From Stutzerimonas chloritidismutans AW-1 (GTDB taxonomy: Bacteria; Pseudomonadota; Gammaproteobacteria; Pseudomonadales; Pseudomonadaceae), in NCBI RefSeq assembly GCF_000495915.1, contig NZ_AOFQ01000002.1:1-64000 (forward strand): 64,000 nucleotides of DNA, written 5' to 3'. Below the pieces are notes generated by a model. That model saw nothing but the letters and a program-made list of their open reading frames with translations, had not been told where the DNA came from and did not search any database. Below, one piece after another: positions 1 through 8,001 of the stretch (positions are counted from its first letter, which is position 1; each line of letters begins with the position of its first letter). Position numbers and translations under genes: made by a program.

Positions 1-1
1 C

Positions 2-355
2 CTGGTGCGTTATCGCGCCCCCCCCAGCCTGCCCAGCCGCATCAAACAGCACCTGCGCAGCCTGCCCGCCGAACGCTGGCCGGACAGCGAGACGCTGGCG
101 CAGACCCTGTGCATGTCGGCCTCGACGCTGCGTCGCCGTCTGGCAGAAGCGGGGCAGCCCTACCAGGCGATCAAGGACGGCTTGCGTCAGGAGATGGCCA
201 CCGAGTGGCTGGCCGACGCTGCCATCAGCTACGGCGAAATTGCCGAGAGGCTTGGATTTGCCGATGTCAGCTCGTTCTACAAGGCGTTCCGCAAGTGGAC
301 GGGTATCAATCCCGGCCACTACCGCAATCTGATTCTGGCGCCGGCGCGGCGCTGA
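2..355 (+). CDS. AraC-family transcriptional regulator, C-terminal part (5' end outside window)
   Basis: Only the last ~117 residues are present, and the reading frame is open to the left edge. The visible part is an AraC/XylS DNA-binding domain with two helix-turn-helix units. The first recognition region is around STLRRRLAEAG, and the second holds the hallmark signature EIAERLGFADVSSFYKAFRKW followed by GINPGHYR. The missing N-terminus would carry the sensing domain. It lies upstream of and co-oriented with the acyl-CoA cluster that starts at 533, which makes it a candidate regulator of that cluster (inference from position). The gap to the next gene is about 180 bp, enough for a separate promoter. 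Confidence 0.88.
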   Translation: MVRYRAPPSLPSRIKQHLRSLPAERWPDSETLAQTLCMSASTLRRRLAEAGQPYQAIKDGLRQEMATEWLADAAISYGEIAERLGFADVSSFYKAFRKWTGINPGHYRNLILAPARR

Positions 356-506
356 TTTCCCGCCTCCAGACGTCAGTCCCGCCGATGTGCGCTGTGGCGC
401 AGCGTGATCGCGGTTTGCCATTGGCCAAAACGGTCAGGCAGGTTGAGAACATCGACCATTGCCGCACCCGAGTGGCTGTCCAAAGATAACTCCCGGCTTC
501 GCACCG

Positions 507-518
507 AATAACAACAAG
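507..518 (+). promoter_or_regulatory. CA motif (Hfq/Crc-type target) before the SDR gene
   Basis: The A-rich run AATAACAACAAG sits 4 nt upstream of the Shine-Dalgarno GGGAGAG (522-528) of the gene starting at 533. It fits the AAnAAnAA pattern bound by Hfq with Crc in Pseudomonas. Translational repression is inferred. Confidence 0.55.
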
Positions 519-532
519 CACGGGAGAGCGCC

Positions 533-1300
533 ATGCAGATTCGCGACAAGGTATTCCTCATTACGGGGGGCGCTTCCGGCCTCGGCGCTGCGGCGGCGCA
601 GGCGCTGGTGGAGGCGGGCGGCAAGGTCGTACTCGTCGATCTGGACGCATCCGCGGCCAACGCCATGGCAGAGGCGCTGGGGCCGAACGCCCTGGGTGTC
701 GCTGCCGATATTCGTGATGAGCAGGCCGCGCGGCATGCCGTCGCCACCGCCCGCGCACATTTCGGCGCCCTGCACGGGCTGGTCAACTGCGCCGGCGTCG
801 CCGGCGGCGAAAAGGTCCTCGGCCGCAACGGCCCGCACAGTCTGGACGGCTTCAGCCGCATCGTCGGCATCAACCTGATCGGCAGCTTCAACATGTTGCG
901 GCTGGCCGCCGAGGCGATGGCCGAGAACGCGTCTGACGAGGGTGGCGAGCGCGGCGCGATCATCAATACCGCCTCGATCGCTGCCTTCGACGGCCAGATC
1001 GGCCAAGCGGCCTATGCCGCGTCCAAGGGCGGGGTGGTCAGCATGACCCTGCCTGCCGCCCGCGAATTGGCGCGCTTCGGCATCCGTGTGATGACCATCG
1101 CCCCCGGCGTGTTCGAGACGCCGATGATGGCCGGGATGACCCAGGACATCCGCGACTCGCTGGCCGCCGGCGTGCCGTTTCCGCCACGCCTGGGCCACCC
1201 GGCCGAATACGCCGCGCTGGTGCGGCACATCTTCGAGAACAGCATGCTCAATGGCGAGGTGATCCGTCTCGACGGCGCCTTGCGCATGGCCGCCAAATGA
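533..1300 (+). CDS. SDR-family 3-hydroxyacyl-CoA dehydrogenase (3-hydroxy-2-methylbutyryl-CoA dehydrogenase type)
   Basis: A 255-residue short-chain dehydrogenase/reductase. The NAD-binding motif TGGASGLG is at residues ~11-18, NCAG lies in the middle of the Rossmann fold, and the catalytic YAASK is at ~161-165. The sequence resembles the HSD17B10/3-hydroxyacyl-CoA dehydrogenase type 2 group, which oxidises 3-hydroxy-2-methylbutyryl-CoA to 2-methylacetoacetyl-CoA in isoleucine breakdown. The ATG at 533 is backed by GGGAGAG 4 nt upstream. The next gene, a thiolase, would cleave the product, which supports the role. A CA motif just upstream suggests catabolite repression. Exact substrate is an inference. 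Confidence 0.88.
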   Translation: MQIRDKVFLITGGASGLGAAAAQALVEAGGKVVLVDLDASAANAMAEALGPNALGVAADIRDEQAARHAVATARAHFGALHGLVNCAGVAGGEKVLGRNGPHSLDGFSRIVGINLIGSFNMLRLAAEAMAENASDEGGERGAIINTASIAAFDGQIGQAAYAASKGGVVSMTLPAARELARFGIRVMTIAPGVFETPMMAGMTQDIRDSLAAGVPFPPRLGHPAEYAALVRHIFENSMLNGEVIRLDGALRMAAK

Positions 1301-1311
1301 AGGAAGCAGAG

Positions 1312-2496
1312 ATGAAAGATGATCCGATCGTAATCGTCAGCAGCGCACGCACGCCCATGGGCGGCTTTCAGGGCGACCTGCAGGGCATGACCGCCTGGCA
1401 GCTCGGCGCTGCCGCCATCCGCGCCACCGTGGAACGCAGCGGGCTGCCGGCCGAGAACGTGCAGGACGTGCTGATGGGCTGCGTGCTACCTGCCGGCCAG
1501 GGGCAGGCACCGGCACGGCAGGCGGCACTGAGCGCCGGACTGACCCGCGCCACTACCTGCACCACGGTGAACAAGATGTGCGGCTCGGGCATGCAGACGG
1601 TGATCATGGCCCACGATCAGCTGCTCGCCGGCAGCGCCGATATCGTCGTTGCTGGCGGCATGGAAAGCATGAGCAACGCACCGTACCTGCTCGACCGCGC
1701 CCGCGGCGGCTACCGCATGGGCCACGGCCGGGTACTCGACCACATGTTCCTCGATGGCCTGGAAGATTCGTTCGACAAAGGCCGGCTGATGGGCACTTTC
1801 GCCGAGGAGTGCGCCGACGCCTTCGGCTTCAGCCGCGAGGAGCAGGATGGCTACGCGCTGGAATCGCTGCGCCGCGCCCAGTCGGCCATAGCCGAGGGGC
1901 GTTTCACCGAGGAGATCGTCACGCTGGAGGTCACCCAGGGTAAACAGCAGCGGCAGATTCGTGACGACGAGCAGCCGCCCAAGGCGATGCCGGAGAAGAT
2001 TCCCAGCCTCAAACCGGCCTTCCGCGAGGGCGGCACGGTGACCGCGGCCAATTCCAGTTCGATTTCCGACGGCGCCGCTGCGCTGCTGCTCATGCGCCGC
2101 TCCGAGGCCGAGCGCTGGGGTCTGCAGCCGCAGGCGGTGATCCACGGTCACGCGGCCTACGCCGATGCGCCGAATCTGTTTACCACGGCGCCAATCGGCG
2201 CGATCCGCAAGCTGATGGAACGCACCGGCTGGTCCACCGAAGACGTGGATCTGTTCGAGATCAATGAAGCCTTCGCCGTGGTCGCCATGGCCAGCATGCA
2301 CGAGCTGGGCCTGGATCACGCGAAGGTCAACGTCAACGGTGGCGCCTGTGCGCTCGGGCATCCCATCGGTGCTTCGGGCGCGCGAATCCTGGTGACGCTG
2401 CTTTCGGCTTTGCGCGCCCGTGGCCTGCGCCGCGGCGTGGCGGCGATCTGCATCGGCGGCGGCGAAGCCACCGCCATGGCCGTCGAACTGGTCTGA
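1312..2496 (+). CDS. Acetyl-CoA C-acyltransferase (thiolase)
   Basis: A 394-residue type II thiolase. It has the nucleophilic Cys in KMCGSGMQ (near residue 89), the NEAFA motif, the [17 protein letters not shown] motif with the catalytic His, and the C-terminal CIGGGE with the second Cys. It cleaves 3-ketoacyl-CoA; next to the SDR the likely reaction is 2-methylacetoacetyl-CoA to propionyl-CoA plus acetyl-CoA. An in-frame ATG at 1297 overlaps the SDR stop, but the ribosome-binding site AGGAAG (1301-1306) is spaced for the ATG at 1312. That start also gives the usual family length, so it was chosen. Confidence 0.92.
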   Translation: MKDDPIVIVSSARTPMGGFQGDLQGMTAWQLGAAAIRATVERSGLPAENVQDVLMGCVLPAGQGQAPARQAALSAGLTRATTCTTVNKMCGSGMQTVIMAHDQLLAGSADIVVAGGMESMSNAPYLLDRARGGYRMGHGRVLDHMFLDGLEDSFDKGRLMGTFAEECADAFGFSREEQDGYALESLRRAQSAIAEGRFTEEIVTLEVTQGKQQRQIRDDEQPPKAMPEKIPSLKPAFREGGTVTAANSSSISDGAAALLLMRRSEAERWGLQPQAVIHGHAAYADAPNLFTTAPIGAIRKLMERTGWSTEDVDLFEINEAFAVVAMASMHELGLDHAKVNVNGGACALGHPIGASGARILVTLLSALRARGLRRGVAAICIGGGEATAMAVELV

Positions 2497-2506
2497 GGAG
2501 GCGCGC

Positions 2507-3646
2507 ATGTTGCCCAATGAGGATCAATGCGCGATCGCCGAGATGGCCCGGCAGTTCGCTCAGGAACGCCTGAGGCCTTTCGCCGAACAGTGGAGCCGCG
2601 AGCACCGTTACCCGGCCGAGGCGATCGGCGAGATGGCTGCGCTCGGCTTCTTCGGCATGCTGGTGCCGGAGCAGTGGGGCGGCAGCGACACGGGCTATCT
2701 GGCCTATGCCATGGCGCTGGAGGAGATCGCCGCCGGTGACGGCGCCTGCTCGACCATCATGAGCGTGCACAACTCGGTGGGCTGCGTGCCGATCCTGCGT
2801 TTCGGCAACGATCAGCAGAAGCGCGATTTCCTTGGCCCGCTGGCGCGCGGCGAGCAGATCGGCGCCTTTGCCCTCACCGAACCTCAGGCCGGTTCCGATG
2901 CCAGCAGCCTGCGCACCCGCGCCCGGCGCGACGGCGATGACTACGTGCTCAATGGTGCCAAGCAGTTCATCACGTCGGGCAAGCATGCCGGCACGGTGAT
3001 CGTTTTCACCGTCACCGATCCGGACGCCGGCAAGCGCGGTATCAGTGCCTTCATCGTGCCGACCGACAGCCCGGGCTATCAGGTGATACGGGTCGAGGAC
3101 AAGCTCGGTCAGCACGCGTCGGATACCTGCCAGATCGCGTTCGAGGACCTGCGCGTGCCGGTGGCCAACCGGCTGGGCGAGGAGGGCGAGGGCTATCGCA
3201 TTGCCCTGGCCAATCTCGAAGGCGGACGCATCGGAATCGCCGCCCAGGCAGTGGGCATGGCCCGCGCCGCCTTCGAAGCAGCGCGTGATTACGCCCGCGA
3301 CCGCGAAACCTTCGGCAAGCCGATCATCGAGCATCAGGCCGTGGCCTTCCGCCTGGCCGACATGGCCACCCAGATCGCCGTGGCGCGGCAGATGGTGCAT
3401 CACGCCGCCGCGTTGCGCGAAACCGGACGGCCGGCATTGGTGGAGGCGTCGATGGCCAAGCTGTTCGCCTCGGAGATGGCGGAGAAGGTCTGCTCGGCAG
3501 CGATCCAGACTCTGGGTGGCTACGGCTACCTGTCCGACTTCCCGGTGGAGCGCATCTACCGCGACGTACGGGTCTGCCAGATCTACGAAGGCACCAGCGA
3601 TATTCAGCGCCTGGTCATCGCGCGCAACCTCGGGGGGCCGGCCTGA
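2507..3646 (+). CDS. Acyl-CoA dehydrogenase (likely 2-methylbutyryl/short branched chain)
   Basis: A 379-residue FAD flavoprotein with the full acyl-CoA dehydrogenase fold. It carries the FAD/substrate signature [21 protein letters not shown], the helical C-terminal domain and the catalytic Glu in YEGTSDIQ at ~361. That Glu position is typical of short-chain and short/branched-chain enzymes. The ATG at 2507 follows GAGGAG (2495-2500), which overlaps the thiolase stop; longer in-frame starts run into the thiolase gene. It would form tiglyl-CoA from 2-methylbutyryl-CoA and pass electrons to ETF. Its closest relative in the window is the other dehydrogenase at 8002-9153. Confidence 0.92.
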   Translation: MLPNEDQCAIAEMARQFAQERLRPFAEQWSREHRYPAEAIGEMAALGFFGMLVPEQWGGSDTGYLAYAMALEEIAAGDGACSTIMSVHNSVGCVPILRFGNDQQKRDFLGPLARGEQIGAFALTEPQAGSDASSLRTRARRDGDDYVLNGAKQFITSGKHAGTVIVFTVTDPDAGKRGISAFIVPTDSPGYQVIRVEDKLGQHASDTCQIAFEDLRVPVANRLGEEGEGYRIALANLEGGRIGIAAQAVGMARAAFEAARDYARDRETFGKPIIEHQAVAFRLADMATQIAVARQMVHHAAALRETGRPALVEASMAKLFASEMAEKVCSAAIQTLGGYGYLSDFPVERIYRDVRVCQIYEGTSDIQRLVIARNLGGPA

Positions 3647-3739
3647 CCTGAACCCGCTGCGCCTGCGTGCCATGCGGCGCATCGATACGTGATTTCAGTG
3701 GTGTCGGTAGAACGCCGTTTCCTCGACCGGCACTTGCAC

Positions 3740-3751
3740 AATAAAAACAAG
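3740..3751 (+). promoter_or_regulatory. CA motif before the acyl-CoA ligase
   Basis: AATAAAAACAAG ends about 3 nt before the ribosome-binding site GAGGTAGGA of the gene starting at 3767. It fits the AAnAAnAA Hfq/Crc target pattern; function is inferred. Confidence 0.5.
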
Positions 3752-3766
3752 ATAGAGGTAGGAAAC

Positions 3767-5401
3767 ATGCAACCAGGATTGATGCAGAACGCCCCCCTGT
3801 TGATCAGCAGCATCGTCACCCACGCCGCCCGTGCTCACGGTGATCGCGAAATCGTCTCGCGGCTGGTCGACGAACCCCTCTGGCGTTATGACTATGCCGG
3901 GCTCGCCGCCCGTTCGGCGCAGGCCGCCAGCATGCTGGCCAAGCTCGGCATCGGCCCCGGCGATTGCGTGTCGTCGCTGGCCTGGAATACTCACCGTCAC
4001 TACGAGCTGTTCTTCGCCGTGCCCGGCATCGGCGCCGTGCTGCACACGGCCAACCCGCGGCTGTCGGACGAACAGATCGTCTACACCATCAACCACGCCG
4101 GCAGTCAGGTGCTGCTGTTCGACAGCAGCTTTGCTTCATGCGTCGCCCGGCTGCGGCCACGTCTGGGCAATATCCGCCATTTCATTGAACTGGCTGCGCA
4201 ACCGAGTTCTGGCCTAGAGGATGTCCTGGGCTACGAGCAGCTGATCGCCGACGAGCAGCCGCTGGACTGGCCGCAGTTCGACGAGAACGCCGGCGCGGTG
4301 CTCTGTTACACCTCCGGCACCACTGGAGACCCCAAGGGTGTGCTCTACAGCCACCGCTCGGTGGTGCTGCATGCGATGGCCGCCGGCCTGTCCGGCGCGT
4401 TCGGCCTGTCCGCCTTCGATTGCATCATGCCGTGCTCGTCGCTCTATCACGGCACCGCCTGGGGCATCCCATTTGCCGCTGCAATCAATGGCTGCAAGTT
4501 CGTGCTGCCATGCGACAAGATGGACGGCGCGAGCCTGCAGGAACTGATCAAGACCGAGGGCGTGACTCTGTCCGGCGGCGTGCCGACCATCTGGACCATG
4601 TACCTCGCCCATCTGGAACGTAGCGGTGAGGATTCCGGCAGTCTGGCGCGGCTGGTGATCGGCGGTTCCGCCGTGCCGCGGGCGATGGCCGAAACCTTCC
4701 AGACCAAGTACGGCGTCGCGGTCTGCCAGCTCTGGGGGATGACCGAGACCAGCCCGCTGGGTGTTGTGGCCACGCCGACGCCGAAACTGGCCGAACGTGG
4801 TCAGCAAGCGACCAACGACACCATCTGGACCCGTCAGGGCCGCCTGCAATTCGGTATCGAGCTGAAGATCGTCGATGAGGAAGGGCGCGAGCTGCCATGC
4901 GATGGCGTCAGTTCTGGCAGCCTCAAGGTGCGCGGCCCCTGGACGGTCGAGCGCTACTACCGCAGCGAAAAAAGCGCGCTGGATGAGGATGGCTGGTTCG
5001 ATACCGGTGACATCGCCACGCTGGATGCCGATGGCTTCATGCGCATCACCGACCGCAGCAAGGACGTGATCAAGTCCGGCGGCGAATGGGTCAGCTCCAT
5101 CGATATCGAGAACGTCGCGGCGGCCTGTCCCGGGGTGAAGGTGGCAGCCGTGGTCGGCGTATTCCACCCCAAATGGGAGGAGCGCCCGGTACTGGTGATC
5201 GAGCCGCATGTCGATGCTGAGGTTACGGTCGAGACGATCCTCGCCCATCTGGAGCCGAACATCGTCAAGTGGTGGATGCCGGACGCGGTGATCTTCGACG
5301 CGGTGCCATTGACCGCCACCGGCAAGATCGACAAGAAGGTGCTGCGCGAGCGCTATCGCAACCATCTGGTCGAGAACCAGCCCAGCGCCGTGAACCAGTA
5401 A
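3767..5401 (+). CDS. AMP-forming fatty acyl-CoA ligase
   Basis: A 544-residue ANL-superfamily enzyme that activates a carboxylic acid with ATP and CoA. The P-loop-like A3 motif YTSGTTGDPKG is near residue 181. WGMTETSP, the GWFDTGDIA motif and the C-terminal catalytic lysine in TATGKIDKKVLRERY are also intact. The overall pattern is close to medium/long-chain acyl-CoA ligases of the AlkK/FadD3-like group. The frame stays open upstream to 3689, but the ATG at 3767 has GAGGTAGGA at good spacing and gives the family's normal N-terminus. A 120-bp gap separates it from the dehydrogenase, so it may have its own promoter. Substrate unknown; a branched or medium-chain acid is likely. Confidence 0.9.
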   Translation: MQPGLMQNAPLLISSIVTHAARAHGDREIVSRLVDEPLWRYDYAGLAARSAQAASMLAKLGIGPGDCVSSLAWNTHRHYELFFAVPGIGAVLHTANPRLSDEQIVYTINHAGSQVLLFDSSFASCVARLRPRLGNIRHFIELAAQPSSGLEDVLGYEQLIADEQPLDWPQFDENAGAVLCYTSGTTGDPKGVLYSHRSVVLHAMAAGLSGAFGLSAFDCIMPCSSLYHGTAWGIPFAAAINGCKFVLPCDKMDGASLQELIKTEGVTLSGGVPTIWTMYLAHLERSGEDSGSLARLVIGGSAVPRAMAETFQTKYGVAVCQLWGMTETSPLGVVATPTPKLAERGQQATNDTIWTRQGRLQFGIELKIVDEEGRELPCDGVSSGSLKVRGPWTVERYYRSEKSALDEDGWFDTGDIATLDADGFMRITDRSKDVIKSGGEWVSSIDIENVAAACPGVKVAAVVGVFHPKWEERPVLVIEPHVDAEVTVETILAHLEPNIVKWWMPDAVIFDAVPLTATGKIDKKVLRERYRNHLVENQPSAVNQ

Positions 5402-5476
5402 CGCCTGTTACCCATACGCGCTCCGTGCTTCGGTGCGGGGCGCGTCTGCGTGCGTGTGCATCAAGGAGATCGACCC

Positions 5477-6559
5477 ATGAACGAACACGACGCCACCCGT
5501 AGCGGACCGCTGTGCGGCCTGCGCGTGCTGGAGTTCGCCGGCATCGGCCCCGGCCCGCATTGCGCCATGCTGCTGGCCGACATGGGCGCCGAGGTGCTGC
5601 GCATCGAGCGCGAAGGCGGCAATGGCTGGCCGAACCCGGTGGTCGATCGCGGGCGCAAGACGCTGACCCTCGACATCCGCAGTGTGGCTGGGCGAGAGCG
5701 CTGTCTGACGCTGGCCGTGGACGCCGACGTGCTGATCGAAGGCTTCCGCCCCGGGGTGATGGAACGGCTGGGGCTGGGCCCGGACGAACTGCTGGCGCGC
5801 AATCCGCGGCTGATCTACGGACGCATGACCGGTTGGGGGCAGACTGGGCCGTTGGCCAGGGCTGCCGGGCACGACATAAACTACATCGCCTTGACCGGCG
5901 CGCTGGCGGCAATCCGCGGCGAGAGCGGGACGGCGATTCCGCCGTTGAACCTGGTCGGTGATTTCGGCGGCGGCTCGCTCTATCTCGCCGTCGGCATCCT
6001 CGCCGCGCTGTGGGAGCGCGAACGTTCGGGGCAGGGGCAGGTGATCGATGCGGCGATCGTCGATGGCGTGTCGTCGTTGATGACCTTCTTCGCCGGCCTG
6101 CTGCCGAGCGGGCGGATCGACATGCAACGCGAACGCAATCCGCTGGCTGGCGCTGCGCCGAACTACCGTTGCTATTGCTGCGCCGATGGTCGCGAGATTG
6201 CAATCGGGCCGCTGGAGCCGCAGTTCTGGCACGAGCTGCTGGAGCGAATAGACGCACCGGAAGCGCTCTGGGCGGGCTGTGCCGATCCGGCCGAATGGCC
6301 TGCGCAGAGCGAGCTGCTGGAGCAGCTGTTCGCGACCCGCACGCGAGACGAGTGGTGCGCCTTGCTCGAGGGCAGCGACGCCTGCTTCGCGCCCGTGCTT
6401 GAACTGGAAGAAGCGGCGCAGCACCCGCATCTGCGCCAGCGTGGCGTTTACCAGGACCTTGAGGGTGAGCTGCAGGCAGCACCGGCGCCGCGTTTTTCCC
6501 GCACGCCTGGCAAGGCGAGGCGGACGTTACGTTGCGGTGCGGAAGAGGGGTGGGACTGA
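5477..6559 (+). CDS. CaiB/BaiF-family CoA-transferase or alpha-methylacyl-CoA racemase
   Basis: A 360-residue class III CoA-transferase fold protein. The N-terminus shows LRVLEFAGIGPGPHCAM and the following MGAEVLRIER. DVLIEGFRPGVMERLGLG is the conserved family signature, and GHDINYIALTG holds a conserved Asp. This arrangement is close to alpha-methylacyl-CoA racemase, which interconverts 2R- and 2S-methylacyl-CoA so that the dehydrogenase can use them. The ATG at 5477 follows AAGGAGAT. It lies 75 bp after the ligase on the same strand, which fits racemisation of branched acyl-CoA. A true CoA-transferase role cannot be excluded. Confidence 0.85.
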   Translation: MNEHDATRSGPLCGLRVLEFAGIGPGPHCAMLLADMGAEVLRIEREGGNGWPNPVVDRGRKTLTLDIRSVAGRERCLTLAVDADVLIEGFRPGVMERLGLGPDELLARNPRLIYGRMTGWGQTGPLARAAGHDINYIALTGALAAIRGESGTAIPPLNLVGDFGGGSLYLAVGILAALWERERSGQGQVIDAAIVDGVSSLMTFFAGLLPSGRIDMQRERNPLAGAAPNYRCYCCADGREIAIGPLEPQFWHELLERIDAPEALWAGCADPAEWPAQSELLEQLFATRTRDEWCALLEGSDACFAPVLELEEAAQHPHLRQRGVYQDLEGELQAAPAPRFSRTPGKARRTLRCGAEEGWD

Positions 6560-6875
6560 GCTGCACAGCTGACGGTAAGCACTGTTACGAGGCACGCAGG
6601 CTTGCGCGAGAGTATCGAAGTCGACGACTTTCATGCTGCGGAAAAAAGCGCGTCCATTATTGGGCAAGCAGTCAGGAAATTTATTCCTGAATATATAACG
6701 CTTATATCGCAACACTGTTCAAAGTAATCATTCGGGGTCGACCAAAGTAGTGTGCAGCGCCCGTAAAGCGCGGCCTAGACGTGCCGCACGTCGGTTTTGG
6801 TTTGCGAGTTGGCACCAGCTGACTACTATGAAAACGGAGGCTGCTTATTACAACAAAAACGGGGAGTACAACGTC
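6560..6875 (+). other. Intergenic stretch with AT-rich segment, no gene seen
   Basis: The 316 bp between the CaiB-type gene and the small membrane protein hold no convincing coding frame. The segment around 6670-6725 is clearly richer in A and T than its surroundings and includes a short inverted repeat AGGAAATTTATTCCT, so it may contain the promoter of the downstream small gene. Confidence 0.4.
6852..6859 (+). promoter_or_regulatory. CA motif before the small membrane protein
   Basis: AACAAAAA lies directly before the ribosome-binding site GGGGAG (6861-6866). It matches AAnAAnAA; possible Hfq/Crc target by inference. Confidence 0.4.
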
Positions 6876-7094
6876 ATGATTAATGATGCCGAACAACAAG
6901 TAGTTGCACTTGAACTGTGCCGTTTTCTGGCCCACTGCGTCGCTGCGATCGTTGTCGTAGGGATGCTGTTCGTGGCCCTCGTCGGATCCTGGCACGCTGC
7001 CCTCAGTGTAGGTGTCGTCCCTTTGCTCGCCATCATGGCCTGCGATTACCTAGCCAGACGCAAGGAAACTGCTGTGCAGACAGCAGACGCCTGA
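6876..7094 (+). CDS. Small two-helix membrane protein of unknown function
   Basis: A 72-residue protein with two hydrophobic segments separated by a short turn (residues ~18-40 and ~44-60) and a positively charged C-terminal part beginning DYLARRKE. It looks like a small inner-membrane protein with two spans. The ATG at 6876 is preceded by GGGGAG at 9 nt; an earlier in-frame ATG at 6828 has no good ribosome-binding site. It lies between the acyl-CoA cluster and the regulatory RNA gene. I do not recognise the family. Confidence 0.6.
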   Translation: MINDAEQQVVALELCRFLAHCVAAIVVVGMLFVALVGSWHAALSVGVVPLLAIMACDYLARRKETAVQTADA

Positions 7095-7147
7095 TACGAC
7101 ACAGGCGCTAACCAGCCGAAGAACCTTTTTATGCCCATTGAGCGATA

Positions 7148-7180
7148 GACACCCTGACAGTGAACCACTGCCGGGGTGTC
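7148..7180. other. Two-part inverted repeat downstream of the small gene
   Basis: The outer arms are GACACCC and GGGTGTC, and the inner arms are CAGTG and CACTG around AAC. The structure is stable but no T-run follows on either strand. It may be a transcript-end or stability hairpin for the small membrane protein gene. Confidence 0.45.
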
Positions 7181-7273
7181 CTGCGTTATGCAGCCCTGCA
7201 TCGGCTGGCGGGCCCTTTCATATCACTATCGCTCTCTTGCGCGTCGCCGCGCACAGAGGCGGTTACCCAAAGG

Positions 7274-7299
7274 TGTTACTCCTTTCGTACAGCGTAACG
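7274..7299 (+). promoter_or_regulatory. Candidate CbrB activator site
   Basis: TGTTAC and GTAACG are separated by exactly 14 nt, a dyad close to the TGTTAC-N14-GTAACA arrangement that I recall for CbrB sites upstream of crcZ and crcY. A further GGTTAC half-site is at 7261-7266. The dyad is about 100 bp upstream of the -24/-12 promoter, the usual distance for a sigma-54 enhancer protein. Confidence 0.55.
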
Positions 7300-7395
7300 G
7301 TCACTGAGGTGGGCGGCAACGAATCAGGCGCGGATTCTGTGCTCTCTGTGCATATCCAAATCGTAAACTATTGAAAAATATGGAATTATCAAAAC

Positions 7396-7411
7396 TGGCA
7401 CGACGAATGCT
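7396..7411 (+). promoter_or_regulatory. Sigma-54 (RpoN) -24/-12 promoter of the regulatory RNA
   Basis: TGGCACGACGAATGCT has GG at 7397-7398 and GC at 7409-7410, exactly the 12-nt register required. It matches TGGCACG-N4-TTGC at all but one consensus base. Predicted transcription start is near 7422. Confidence 0.8.
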
Positions 7412-7421
7412 TTGTTATTGG

Positions 7422-7783
7422 CATAACAAGAACAAGAAAGCACATCCAATAACAAAAACAACACGTAGCGACTCCGACACAATAAAAACAAGCAGGTGGG
7501 AGACGTAGCAAACTGATTCTTTTGGAGAGGAATTGCCCGACAGGTTTCCTGTCGACCGGACCGAGAACAATAAAACTGCCTTGAGGCAGCTCCAGAACCG
7601 GTTGAGCCCGCGAGGGTAGTGGCAACATCAGCGACCAAAATAATCCGTTTGTTCTTTATGTCCCTTATGGGACTGCTACTCGGACGATGTCCGACCGGGC
7701 TGCCAACAAAAACAACAAGCCCGTCAGCAGAAGAAGAACAAAGCAACATGACCTGAAGGGGAGCCTAACGGCTCCCCTTTTTA
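7422..7783 (+). ncRNA. crcY: CrcZ/CrcY-type Hfq-sequestering small RNA
   Basis: About 360 nt, running from the predicted sigma-54 start to an intrinsic terminator, close to the length known for CrcZ and CrcY of other pseudomonads. It holds several CA motifs of the AAnAAnAA type, all in unpaired-looking A-rich stretches: AACAAGAACAAG (7425-7436), AATAACAAAAACAACA (7448-7463), AATAAAAACAAG (near 7480), AACAATAAAA (near 7567), AACAAAAACAACAAG (near 7705) and AGAAGAACAAAG (near 7730). These RNAs titrate Hfq away from Crc-repressed mRNAs when preferred carbon sources run out. No conserved reading frame is needed to explain it. The symbol crcY rather than crcZ is chosen because cbrAB is not adjacent; this is a judgement. 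Confidence 0.85.
7756..7783 (+). terminator. Intrinsic terminator of the Crc-type RNA
   Basis: AAGGGGAGCC, loop TAAC, GGCTCCCCTT form a perfect 10-bp stem (7756-7779) followed by a T-run to 7782. The strength and position define the RNA's 3' end. Confidence 0.9.
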
Positions 7784-7834
7784 TTGGCCGCAGTTAACGG
7801 TTGTTGCGAATTACCAGCGGGGGCGGAGGCGGGA

Positions 7835-7933
7835 TTGGTGGGCTGAAGCCCACCCTACAAGTCCGTAGACGCTTAGGTGGGAGTCCGGCGTTGCATGGGG
7901 GTATGCACCGTAGGGTGGGCTTCAGCCCACCAA
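7835..7933. repeat. REPIN-like pair of inverted REP sequences
   Basis: The left copy 7835-7858 (TTGGTGGGCTGAAGCCCACC plus CTAC) and the right copy 7910-7933 (GTAGGGTGGGCTTCAGCCCA plus CCAA) are exact reverse complements over 24 nt apart from one base. Each copy is itself a palindrome with arms GTGGGCT/AGCCCAC. Two REP units in inverted orientation about 50 bp apart is the layout of a REPIN mobilised by a RAYT transposase. It separates the convergent RNA gene and the valine cluster. Confidence 0.75.
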
Positions 7934-8001
7934 CAAACGCCGCAAGGAGCAAGCGCTCCTGATCCCAGCAGCTTCACGCCCCCAGCCTCGCGGCGTATCT
8001 A

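Noticed and set aside
1297-1311. ATG at 1297 as the thiolase start (overlapping the SDR stop)
   Set aside because: AGGAAG lies after this ATG and is spaced for the ATG at 1312, which also gives the usual protein length.
2333-3682. Antisense open frame across the acyl-CoA dehydrogenase (449 codons)
   Set aside because: Mirror of the catalytic frame's codon bias; no family signature.
7138-7374. A 78-codon forward frame before the RNA gene
   Set aside because: Overlaps the CbrB-like site and a hairpin, lacks a ribosome-binding site, and shows no domain.
7324-7749. Reverse open frame across the Crc-type RNA
   Set aside because: It is antisense to the CA motifs; the region is fully explained by a promoter, A-rich RNA and terminator, and the peptide (Cys/Leu/Phe-rich) has no homology I recognise.
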